Positions 36,001 through 48,000 of a DNA stretch of 64,000 nucleotides are shown here, in pieces. Numbering within the stretch: position 1 is the stretch's first letter; each line of letters opens with the position of its first letter. A model generated the notes under the pieces. The model was not told the origin of the DNA and did not search any database. It was given only the letters and a program-made list of their open reading frames with translations. The translations under genes and the position numbers were made by a program. Origin of the DNA: Puffinus mauretanicus (lineage: Eukaryota > Chordata > Aves > Procellariiformes > Procellariidae); the NCBI GenBank assembly GCA_023333565.1, contig JAJKFH010003354.1, forward strand, positions 434,001-498,000, given 5' to 3'.

Positions 36001-39000
36001 GGGGCAACGTTTCTGCCGATGGGTTTCACACTTACCCAGGGTCACCCAGCTAATTCCCCAGCTCGTTCATCTGAGCGGAAACGATAAGCCTGGAGACAAG
36101 GCAGGCTCCTCCCTGGCTCCAGCCCAAAGCTTTGCAGGAATTTGTGTCTGGAAGCAGAGATCCTCGGCTGCTCAAAGACGTCTTTGCGTCACAGCCAGCG
36201 CTCAGGACTTATGACTAAGCCTCTGCGTTGCTGTGCCTTCGTGGTACCTGGTGTTAAATGAAGCCTGTTCCAGCAACACTTTATTAACAGAACCAAATAG
36301 CAAGAGCCATTTCCAGTACTCCACCAGTAATTGCCTTTAAACTGCCTCTTCGCTAGCTTTTATTGCTCAGCCTTTATTTCCCTGGCAGAACACGGAATGT
36401 AAATCTGAGGGAACAAATTTCCATTCAGCTTCTTTCCCTTGCCTAGTGCTTAAACGTTTTCCTCTTCCTCTCTTTTTTTTTTTTTTAATTCCTATTCCAT
36501 CTTTTTCTTGTCCGGGGTGCAGATGGCCTTGAAAAGCATCACCTCTCTGACCTGCTTACCTCCCCAGCTGAAGCAGGGACAGACCTGCTGTCATGTCCAA
36601 GCCTTATTATAAACCTTCTAGTCCATATGACAAAGTCTCTTCAGCCCATGATGAGTAGGAGTCCACCTTCGGTGAGATAAGACCCAGGTCAAAAACTTGC
36701 TTGTGTTTACTGGACCGAGTAGGCATGGCTTAGAGCCAGCTACCTTTCAGCCTACAAGCACATATTGTGAGTTCAACTCTTCCTAAAGCCATTTGGGCTC
36801 CTTTCAGGTCAAGAGGAGGCAAGAAGCATCTCACGATCTAAGGCAGACGGAAGAGATGAGAGTTGGACATGGGCAGGTGGGGAAGCACAGGAAAACAAGG
36901 AAAGATCTCTCCTTGACACAGGAGATGCTAGGGACAACTAAGAGAATTATTAAAGCTAATTGGGAAATCTCTAACTAGTGTCAGGTTCCTTCAGGATCAG
37001 GCAGTGCTCAAGAATAAGCTTTTTAGCCCATCCCCTTGGACACAGGTGTGTAAATCCCTGGCCAGATGGATCTGTATCCAGTTCAAAGTTATCTCAAAAA
37101 CGCCAGGCACTTGAAGGTACCCTGGGCTTGTGAGACCTAACCATCAAATCAAAAGGTTTATTACCCTCCAAGCAAGCAATCTGTCCTAGCAAACAGAGAA
37201 ACTCTAGTTAGCTGGTTTTTTTATGGTCCATTTACTGCCGCAGACGGAACTTTATATTGATCGTGTCAATAAATAGTTACTAGTAAATAACGAGCTTACA
37301 CGAGATGTTTGCGTCTGATAGTGTAGGCAGTGTTTGAGGAACGTGGACTTTACCTGATCCAGACGTGAGCCATGGAGGAGCACCTGGTCAGCTCTCAAAT
37401 ACTCCTCTTACTCTGAAATGTAAAGTATGTTGAGGCCTGGGGAGGGGTTTAAAGAAGCAAGATGTTTCCTGGAGGAGGAGCTGAATTTTTATATCTGGGA
37501 ATGAAAAGGTAAAGGGTCTGTCCTCGCAGCACCGTCCCACCCGTGTGTCTCTGGGATGTTTGCTGGTCACTCGTGTTTGAAGTGATCCGTTTGAAGTGAT
37601 CGTGTTTGAAGTGTCCGTTCGTCACTGAGAGGAGGAGTAATTGGAGAGGTGATGAGTCTGCTTGGCATACAAATCTGGTGGCCAATTTTTTTTTTTTTTT
37701 AATAAATGTGTTTCCTTTCAACAACCTACTGCAAAGTAATTCCGAGCAGAGGATGCCACTTGTTCGTCTCCCAATCTGCTTAAACAGCCAATTCATTCTC
37801 TTCTGAGTGAGCTGAGCCCCGTGCAATCAGTGTCTCAAGTGGGGATAAATCTGATTTCATCTCACATACAGGTTCTGAAAACTGCAGTTGAAATTGGCCT
37901 GAATGGATGAGTAGACAGTGGCAGCCTTGCAAAAAGAAAAAAAAAAAAAAAGGGCATTTCTGGGAACTTTTAGTTTGCTGTTGAAACAGTGGGAGACCCC
38001 ACACAAATTGGCCCCGATGCTGGAGGTGGCTCCAATGTCCCACCCTGACCTGAGCTGCAAAGTATCTCCACAAGCTGAGAACCTCCAAACTGTGGCAAAA
38101 AGGTGTCGTCTTGGAGAAGCACCTCTGTCCAGCATTGTCCACAAGTCTGGGCTGGATGAGGATCTCTCTTTTGGCTGTCAGCTCCCCGGATGGGAGATCT
38201 TCTCTGAACTGCAGCTGTGAGCAATCCCGTGCCTGGATCCACTCATTCACCAAACCAAATTTCACCACCCAGCTCTGCTTTCCTCAACTGACTAGATCTG
38301 AAGCTGCAGACCCAGTGCCCAGGGTTGTGTCCATCCCGTGAAGTCACTCGCAGTGTGATGCTGCCTGCTTGATGCCCTTGCTCTTATTTTCAACCACAGC
38401 CATCACCACCTCAATGTCCTTGGCCCAGGACTACCCTTTAGCTGCTGTATGCTTCTATTTCCCAAGCTGTAATTATAAATAAATCAACTCACAGGTTGCA
38501 TTTGCTAGCGGCTTGCAAGCCAATGAGGAATGTGTCCTAAATCCCAGCCTCAGGTCTCGGTGCTAGTATTTGGGTAGCTTCTGACCTCTCACTATTCCGG
38601 GCTCTTACTATTGAGTTTCCATCCTGATGACGGTCCTCAGCCACCTCCCTGCAAGAGCCGACACAGAAATTCATTTTTCTCCTCTTTTTGGCAGGGTGCG
38701 GCAGGTCTCGATGGGAAGAATGGAAACAAGGGAGCCAAAGGCGTCAGAGGTCTTCAGGGGCAGAAGGGGAAGGCGGTGAGTAGTGGGAAAGGACACGGTT
38801 TGTTTGGCAGGTAGAAAGAGGCTCTCTGCCTTTCTCAACCCTAAGTTCATTTCTGCTCCCACACCCTGCGTGCCCCATTGCTGGAGGCAGGTTCTTGCTC
38901 AGGGTGAATCTTTCCAAAAGAGAGATGAAATCACTTCCTAAACCTTCTGGAGAAGTCTTTAATGCACATTCCGGCCTGATTTTTAGGAGGTGCCAGTCTC

Positions 39001-42000
39001 TGGATGCCAGCAGAGAATCTGTCCATGTCTCAAGCGATAGACTTTCCCATGTTTTTCAGCATGAGTTTTCCTTTGTTACTTACCAAGGCCCAAGTTGTAC
39101 CAAGTCCAGTCCTCCTCGATGCTGACCTGCCCGATGGAGAGAGCAGGGAACAAAGCAATCCTTTGCTAAAGCCCTCATGAACCTCTCTTTCTTGGGATGA
39201 ACTGGTTCTCTGCCATGACAGGATGCTTTCCTTGCCCCCAAATAAGTTCCTGCACATGGATGGGACTTTGGCCCCTTATTACTGAAAACGCATCTCCAAA
39301 GTGATGCTCAGTGGGAACATGTCTTCACTTTACTTTCTGGAAATAAGCTGAAATCTGCTGGTGTTTTTTCTCTTTTGTTTTCCCATGAGAGAAAAAAAAA
39401 AAACAGTAGAAGATTTTGGGAGGGAGCAGGAAAGGAAGACCTCACTGAAACTAATGAACATCCTCTAAATTGTTCAGGTAGTGCCTGAAGGATCCAGACT
39501 TTGAATGACAGACTCAATTTCTGGGGGCAGTGACCAACACAAGAGCTGAGGGAGACCATCTAACATCTCCACAGTGCAAATCCTCATGATTATTGCCACT
39601 CCATTAGCTCCCAAACCTCAGTAACCTTCACTCCTACACAGATCCTCAAAGGTCATTTTCCAAACATTGCCCAGCGTAAGCTACAGACCCCTGTGGCGAC
39701 TCATCACAGCATTTTGTCCCATTTTGTCACAGTCACCCATCTTCTGCGAGGTTGTTCCCTGTCTCACCCCAGAGCTGGCTGCGTTTCTAGCAGCAAGGTG
39801 ACCATGATCTGCAAATTTTCAAGGAGCCTCTGGTGGTTAAAAGCACAATGTAAATGCAAGGTGATGCTATCACCAGGGCTGTATTCTTAACCTTTCAGGC
39901 TGTGCATGATATGTTTGTCTATTTTTTTTATGTAGGGAGGGAAAGGTGATCCTGGGACCGCTGGCGACACTGGGCAGAAAGGAACAAAGGTAGGAAATGG
40001 GTGAGATCCTGTGAAATCTCCATCCTCGGAGATATTCAAAAGCTGTCTGGACATGGTCCTGGTCAACCAGCTTTAGGTGGCCCCGCTTGGGCAGGTGAGT
40101 TGGACAAGATGACCTCCAGAGTTCCCTTCCTACCTGAAACACTCCATGATTCTATGAAATAAAGTTTGGGGCAAACAGAGAAGAGAGCTCAAGCTCCAGG
40201 CTGCAGTGGGGCTGATGGGGAAAGATGCTGCGGGCAAGAGAAGAGCTTGTATCACTACATCAGGACTAGCCCTGTGCACACACAGCGTTCTTCCCTCCTG
40301 CCCTCACCTTGATTTATCATCGATGCCCATGATCTGCTTTATCCTCAGGGCTTACGAGGGCTCCCAGGACGCATCGGTGCTCCCGGAGCCGAGGGCATCA
40401 AGGTGAGCTCAGCCCAGCTTTCCGTTCTGCTCTAGCTGCCCCATTTCCAGCAGTGTTTCCCACTCGTCCCCAGGATAGCATCATGCGTGAAGAAGCCACC
40501 GTAACTCTGGCAGAAGTCCCTCTCGGTGGCGCGGGGCTGCAGGCTGCAGCACAGGGGGACATGGCCATGCAGAGGAGGGAGCCACGGACGGGGAGGTTTT
40601 AAGGCTTGCAGGGAACTTTTTGATAATCTGGGGTAAAAAAAAAACCCACCAGACTCTGCCCAAATCCCTTCCTGGTCTGTGGCTTAGCAACTGCCTGGAC
40701 TCAATTAGCAATTACTGCTGGGCACATCGCTCCAATTGTCAGCACATTGGTCCTTCCTCTATAAACAGGGATAATGACCCTTAATGGTCTTTTTATGAAG
40801 GGTTTTGAAAAGCTTGATAAGAAGTAAGGGAGCTTTGATAGCTGAGCCAATGGGATATGTTGTTATTGTTATTGTTGTTGTTATTAATATTTTCCTTCAT
40901 CAGCCTGGCCTATTGGGTAAATGAAGTACTGTTCAGTGAATTTCCCACCTACTTTCATGTAGGTGGGCTTCGAGTCAGGGCAGTCTAAAATTTATACTGG
41001 TCTGAAGTAGGACTTGTCTTTCTGTTACCAGGAGTGTCTTCATGTTCCCCCTCAAGTACCACTTACCTTGCCATTTCGGAGCTAGTTTTCCCAATGTTTT
41101 AGGGGTTCTGTGAGCTTACAGCCCATCCACTGCTTTTTTCTCCACAGGGAGAAATTGGCAGTCCTGGAAAACCAGGAATCCCAGGATCAGATGGACCATA
41201 TGGACCGAAGGTGAATATCTACATTATGCATCTGCCTACAAGTAGGAGGTTTCCTAAAAACTTTGCAGATGCTGCAAATCCACCTCTGAGACAGGATTCT
41301 TTCTTTCAAAGGGCGCAAATGGGGTTATTCTGAATCTATTCCTATAAACCAGCATAGACCTGGGTGAAGACTCTCCTATGAAGAAAGGCTGAGAGAGTTG
41401 GGGTTGTTCAGCCTGGAGAAGAGAAGGCTCCGGTCAGACCTTACTGCGGCCTTTCAGTACTTAAAGGGGGCTTATAAGAAAGATGGGGACAGACTTTTTA
41501 GCAGGGCCTGTTGCAACAGGACAAGGGGGAATGGTTTGAAACTAAAAGAGGGGAGATTTAGACTAAATATAAGGAAGAAATTTTTTACGCTGAGGGTGGT
41601 GAAACACTGGCACAGGTTGCCCAGAGAGGTGGTTGATGCCCCATCCCTGGGAACATTCCAGGTCAGGTTGGACGGGGCTCTAAGCAACCTGATCTGGTTG
41701 AAGATGTCCCTGCCCACAGCAGAGAGGTTGAACTAGATGACCTTTAAAGGTCCTTTCCAACCCAAACTATTCTATGATTCTATTCTAAGATGCTTGGACA
41801 TCTGGGTTAGGGACCTCTTCACTCGCTTCTACAAGACTCAACCGGGTTCATCCACCCCAGCCCTGATGCTCCATAGGCACTATTGCATGTGTCACTTAAT
41901 GGGGCTTTTTAATGAAATTTCTTCCAGCCTCCTTGAGTATCACCAATGTGCAGGCTGAGAGACCCTGCTGGGTCACACTCAGTAAATGATACTGTAATCT

Positions 42001-45000
42001 GAAGAAGAGATGGTTCATTCAACAAATTGCAACCTTGCCAAATCCGCATTGGACATGATTTTATCTTGGCTCCCTCCAGGGTGAACAGGGAGCGTCAGGA
42101 GACAATGGTGCTTCGGGGATTCCTGGGGAGAAAGGAGAAAAGGTTAGTACTCGCCAGACTGCATTGAGCTGCCATTTATAAAAGAACAAATCCCACATCC
42201 ATCAGGTTGAGTTAACAAAATTATACACTTTCTACATCATAGGTACCCTTTTCAGTGGGCAAATGTCAACTGTCTGGAGCATTAAGGCTGGGACTGCAAT
42301 TGGAAAGGGCAGGAGAGGGAGGTCTCCTTAAATTCACCCTCTGCCGACGTACAAAACCCTAGGAGGGTGCCTGCTTAGTATGAGGAAAAGCCATCCAAAC
42401 CCTTGAAGTGGGATTAATTGTCAGAGTTTATTCAACACCACCTTGCCCAGGGTAAAGGTGCCTGGGATGCTGTGGGGCAGAAAAAGTGGATAACGCTGCT
42501 GCCTCCTGGGCACATTGGCCATGGGAGTGGGAAAGGTCTCCAAGCTGACCTGCTCCCGGGCTCTGCTCAGCTTCCTGAGGAATCCCTATCTTGATCACAC
42601 CCCACCAATCTTCCTTCTCCGCTTTGCTTAATTTTCCATTTTCTTCTCCTAAAGAACAAGTCTAAAATTTTTACTTTTCCATGGAGGGAAAAAATGGGGT
42701 TTCTGTTAAAACAGTAACTGTTTTGAAAACAAAAAAAAACCCAACACAATAATCCCAGCAGCCTCCGTCAAGTCCTTTGGCATTTTCCAGGCCCTCAGGC
42801 CCTTCTTGCATTCAGCTCCACCATCTGGTCTCCAGCTGATTTGGGATCTTAAAGAATTTGTTGCTTTTATTGATAACAACTCTTCTGGTCCTCATCCCCT
42901 GGTGGTCATCTGTGTCAAACACTAAGGGTTCTTCTCTTGTCAAGCAACACCTCAAGCTCAAGTCTCTGAGCTGCGAATGGTTGGAGGCTGGGAGATTATT
43001 TTGGGGGAAATATCACTCCCTTCCTCTCCTGTTCTTCTCCTCTCCCACAAACATCTGCTTTCAGCCACTGCTGAAGGTTGGGTGTTGGGCTGACTGCAGG
43101 TCTTTCCTTCTGGTGTGTTTAATGGGAGCCTTTTCTGTTCACAACAGCTCCAGGAGAAAGCTCAGTGGTGCAGATGAGTAGGAAATTTGTAGGCCAGCTC
43201 TTGGTAACTCCCTTTTTCCTCCTCAGGAGTCACAGGCTTTTCCAGGGTTACAGCCTAAAGGACTCTTACATATACAGGGAGAGTCGGGCATTATAAACTA
43301 TCAGGCATCGTCCTAGAGAGGGGGACGTCCACGTCACCAAGCAGTGAGATGCCTTCTGGACAAGTGAAGGTGGAGAACAAAGCTGAAGTGGTCTCTACCA
43401 TCCTACTGATGCTCTGTAAATAGCACAACAGCAGAATGTAAAGATTCTCCCCTTATTGCCAATGCCGTGAAAGTGTTTGGGTACCGTTTGACTGGCCCAT
43501 CTCTAAAACCATTTGTGCTTGATAAAAGCTCTGAACTGCTCTCTGTTGGTGATTCTCAGGGGGCCAAGGGAGTTCCTGGCTTGGGAGGCTTCAAAGGACA
43601 AATGGGATGGCCTGGGAAGACTGGTGTTGCTGGACCAGATGGACCTCAAGGGCCACAGGGTGAACCAGGGCCACAGGTGAGCAGCAAGTGGTCCGTAGCA
43701 TGCCCTAGACCCTGGTGAGGTCTGGTGTGAGGAGGGCATGAATGATAAACTCTAATAAGCTGGCTTCCAGAAGAACTAGTTTTCTCCTTACCATTTTAGT
43801 CATACCATACATCAATAAGGAAAAATCCTCTCCTCCCACTCCCTTGCAGCCAGGCCTGGACCTCCCACATAGGCAAACACCATCACGGCTCCTCCACTCT
43901 CTAGAAAGCCATATGCTGGGGCAGCCCGAGTGAGGATTCATCCACAGTCATGCTCCTCCAAGAGCAGGAGAAGGTATGATGCTGCCTTAGAGCTCATGGA
44001 TTTGCTTTCCCAGGGGAGCTCTGCTAACAGTCTCTTCCCCAGCTGCCCCCCAAGTGGTTGCACCTCACATCCTCAGGTGACATAGCGCCCCAGATGTGTC
44101 ACCACATGTCACCATGTACACATACAACTCCCTCCTATAAACTAGCACCTGAGGTCTTTCATGTTGAGAGAGGATGGCTGCAAAGTCTGACATCTTTCTG
44201 TGGGATCTTGGTCAACTTCATCCCTTGGTGCATTTATCACTGGAGATTTTTTTTTCCCTTTTCTCTCTTCTTTTCCTATCTGCGGTGTAAGATGTGACCT
44301 CTCAGTGAAGAACGGAAGGCTGATAATTTAAAGTTAGCAGGACATCAAGTGCACCCCTCCCGTTGCTAATTATCTGGGGAGCAGGATTTGGTTTTGGAAG
44401 GAGCTGGTGGCTTTCAGACCCCATTTGTGGGCCATACTTAATAAGTGTCTTTGCATGCAAGACATGCTGGGCACCTTCTGAAACGTAACAAAAAGACTTG
44501 GAAATGAGACATGCTAATACTGTTTATGAGCAGGGACATGCTGCCCCCAGATTCTATGGTAATGAAGAGTGTCTTGCTGCTGCCAACACAATGTGGAGAG
44601 ACGATGCTAGAGATTAATGCTAATCACTCGCCCTTAGACAGCATCCATTAAGTAACAAAGAACTTTTCAAGTGAATGAGGACTGGAAATGAAAATACCCT
44701 TCTCAGTTATGCTGGTGGGACTGGCTGAGTTTCAGGCTTGGACAAGAGAATACATAAATTAACATGAAAGAATCAAGAAGAAAAGAAAAGCTGAAGTTGG
44801 GTAACTACCTGAAAGATCAACTGTTTCCCATAAGCTGTCTCAGGGATATATATATGTGTAGAGAACGCATGTGCACACATACGCACACGTGGTTTGTAAA
44901 ATACTTGAGTTTTCTGTTAGATGGGAAGTAGATTGCGCTGCTAATTTGAAAACAAGGAAAGGGGTAGAGACCCTGGCAGGATTTTCTTCTTTAATCTGCC

Positions 45001-48000
45001 ATGCCCTACTGAATTATTTCAGCCAAATAACCCAAACTCCAATCACCGGTGATTATCCTTCACCAAGTGAGAAGCACATTCAATAGCATGGAGAATTTAG
45101 CTGATGTGTAGCTGCATCTCACAGTTCAGGACTGTGCTGGTGAAGATACACCGGTGGAAATGGCTTTGGCTTTTGAGGACAGAAGTTGGGACAATTCAGA
45201 CCCAATTTTATGTGAAAGTCTGAATGAGTCTGGACCACATTACATCAGCTCTCATGGGCCTCAAAGATCTCCCTGTCCTAGAGCCCCTTTCAGGACTTCT
45301 GACTTGGGTGGTATAAAGGTGTCTATCTAGGCTTTAGGGATTCTTAACCTGGTTTTCTCCCATACAGAGGAAGAGCATCACGTGTTGGGAAAGTCTGTAC
45401 CCTGCTCTTTGGAGCCGCAAAACAAAAAATAGCCAGCACTGGGTGTTAAGTCTTAGGGAAGAAGTGATTAAGGAAGGAAAAATGCAGGTGGTGCAGTAAG
45501 GTCCACGTTGCACTGATGGAACATCTGTAGTGTGTCCTGATATGTCATCAAATAAAAGCTTGCCTTAGAGCAATCTGCTCCATGGTACAAGGGCACAAGG
45601 ATGCTCTGGGCCTCCAGCATTGTTCAGCAGCCTATACCTACAGCTTCACTTCTGACAAGGTGATTATAGGAAGGACTGCGCCCGAGCCTTCCCCTAAAGG
45701 GGTGCAGCTGTAGAAAGACCCTTCCAGAACAATAAAAAATGGACTAGATCGAGCTTCAGACCATACCAGCAACATTATTCTTCTTTCCCTTGCTCCCCAG
45801 GCTGTACCTTGCAATGAAAAATGTAATAAAAGAATCACAGAAGGGAGGAAAGAGCCGAAAGTACGAGATCCCCTCATGTATGTTTAAAAAGGCTGGAAGT
45901 TTTTATATTAGCAGTTACAAGCACTGCAGGCTCAGAAAGCCGTGTATGAGATAATGAATGGCTTTTGCTTGGACGCTGATTAAAGAGAGACTGTGAGATG
46001 CCACTTTCTACATCCACACCACTACTTGTTTTTCCGCTAAATTAAAAGAGAAGGTCCCTGGGTCTGAACTGCAGCAGTGAGGCCACCTTCATTTCTAATG
46101 TGGGAGGATATTACCTTGGGCTGCAAACCCTTCTCCTCTTGCTGAGACTCCGTTTCTTAAATTAGTGCTGAGACAAACAGTGTCAGAGAGAGAGAACACC
46201 GCCTTCTGCCCCTGCAGCATCCATCCTTTCTGCAGGGAGGGACCATAGGAAACGCCTCATGGTTGCCCAGGGCAGAGGGGGCAAAGCCCAGGGCTCTGAC
46301 CCATCACGTCTGATCTGTCTGGGGAGTGTCTGAAATCCAGAGAGCTCTGAGTATCTTCTCCTACTGATGCCCAGGTTGGGCCTTAGGTGGAAAACCCCAA
46401 CCGGTGGCATGGGATATCTCTGGAGGGTGCTTGGGCACTGCTAACTGAGCTCTCCTCTTCCTCTCTAGGGTCCACGAGGGAAAAGAGGGAGACCTCAGCT
46501 CTGCCTCACGGGCCCCCCCGGCGTGGATGGGCGAAAAGGAGAAATGGTCAGTATGGGGATGAACCAGCCTCACCTCCCAGTGAGGTTCCTCACCATCCTG
46601 CAGCAGTGCAGAGCTCTGCATTGGGGCTGGATGAACCCTAGCTATTCTAGGTTGCATTTCTCAGCTGTCCAAATTTTGCAACAACAGAAGCACCGAGAGC
46701 ATTTTACCCCTAAGCACCAGGCATTGGACACGGGCAATGCTGCCTACGCTTCTGCCTGAAGGTATCTCCAGCTGGGACAACTGCTGTAAGCTGCCAGTTG
46801 TTTTATATAAGACTTCTTTGGGAAAACATCATTTTTTGGGACAGGATATCCTCAACCGTGCTTGCCATGGCAGACCAGGAGTAAACCAATAGTCAGTACA
46901 GTACTTCAGTACATTACTTCAGTTGAGTAATGCTCAACATTTTAATGTACATCAGAGTCCAAGCTTAATCTCAAGATCCCAACCTACAACCCATGTTCTG
47001 GATTGGGCCCTACATGCTGCAGGTCCTGCCACACTGACTCAAGGGCTTTTTGCATCAGGAGGTGGCATTGCATTAGCTCCATGTGTTGGTGGAGGGTAAT
47101 GCGATTTCTCCTCGTGCTCCAGCCCCTGTAAGTGAGCATGGATTGAGAAAAATGACCATCGCAGCTTTCATTTAGATCATTCTTCCTGTGGTCCTTTTCC
47201 TTTAATATTTTTAAGTATTTTTAATCAACAAATCCAGTTCTGAGCAGAAAAATTTTCAAGGTATTTTCTCCTAGGAGGCAGAAAGCCCTGTTGGCAAACT
47301 TCAGCATTTCCCTGTGTTTCATCTTTTCAGCACTGGGACTGCAATCCCAGTTGCAATCTTCTGCCTGATCTGGTTCCCAGAGGTTCTCTGAAGCCCAGAT
47401 CCTCTCCACGCCTCGACCTCAACCTTTGTGGTCCCTTACAAACTGCAAAGAAACCTGACTTAAATTGTAGCTGGTAACATCCTTATTGTTTGGATAGAGC
47501 AGAGCTCCCAAAAAACCTGGGAGCCTGCACCCAGCTCCCTGACACGCACTTTTGTTCTTGCTTCCCTTGCACGTGGATGAGTCTGTTCCTTTCTGCTCAG
47601 TGAGCTACTCACAGATATTCCCTAAAATTTATGGGAAAACATGTGAGCCTTTTCCCTCATCTCCCTTCCTAGTGCATCCTTTCCTCTCTAAGGTGCACTT
47701 ATTCTTGGAGCATTTAATGGTCAATCTACTGAGCTTTCGTAATGACTTAAGTGTTTTTAACAGGGTGAAAATGGTCCAGCTGGCCAGAAAGGAGAAAAGG
47801 GAGATCCTGGTCTTTCTGTGAGTACTTTATCCCGAGATCACATCCTATTACACAGGCCTGAATAGAGAAAATAGGGCAAACTGCCCCTAAGAGGTGTAGG
47901 GGAGGAGGGAAATGCTGAGAAACAGATTCATTCAGAGAATATCCGGGAAATGAGAGTGTTGGCCATTACTCAGAGACATCAGATGTGCACAGGCTGGGAT

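Larger units (their letters stand above)
30415..38694. other. 8.3-kb intron, repeat-rich
   Basis: The largest intron seen. It holds an A15 run (30879-30893), two CR1 copies in opposite orientation within an older repeat, a short tandem repeat (37572-37615), a T15 run (37686-37700) and an A-rich run near 37931-37951. No Gly-X-Y exon was found. Confidence 0.6.
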
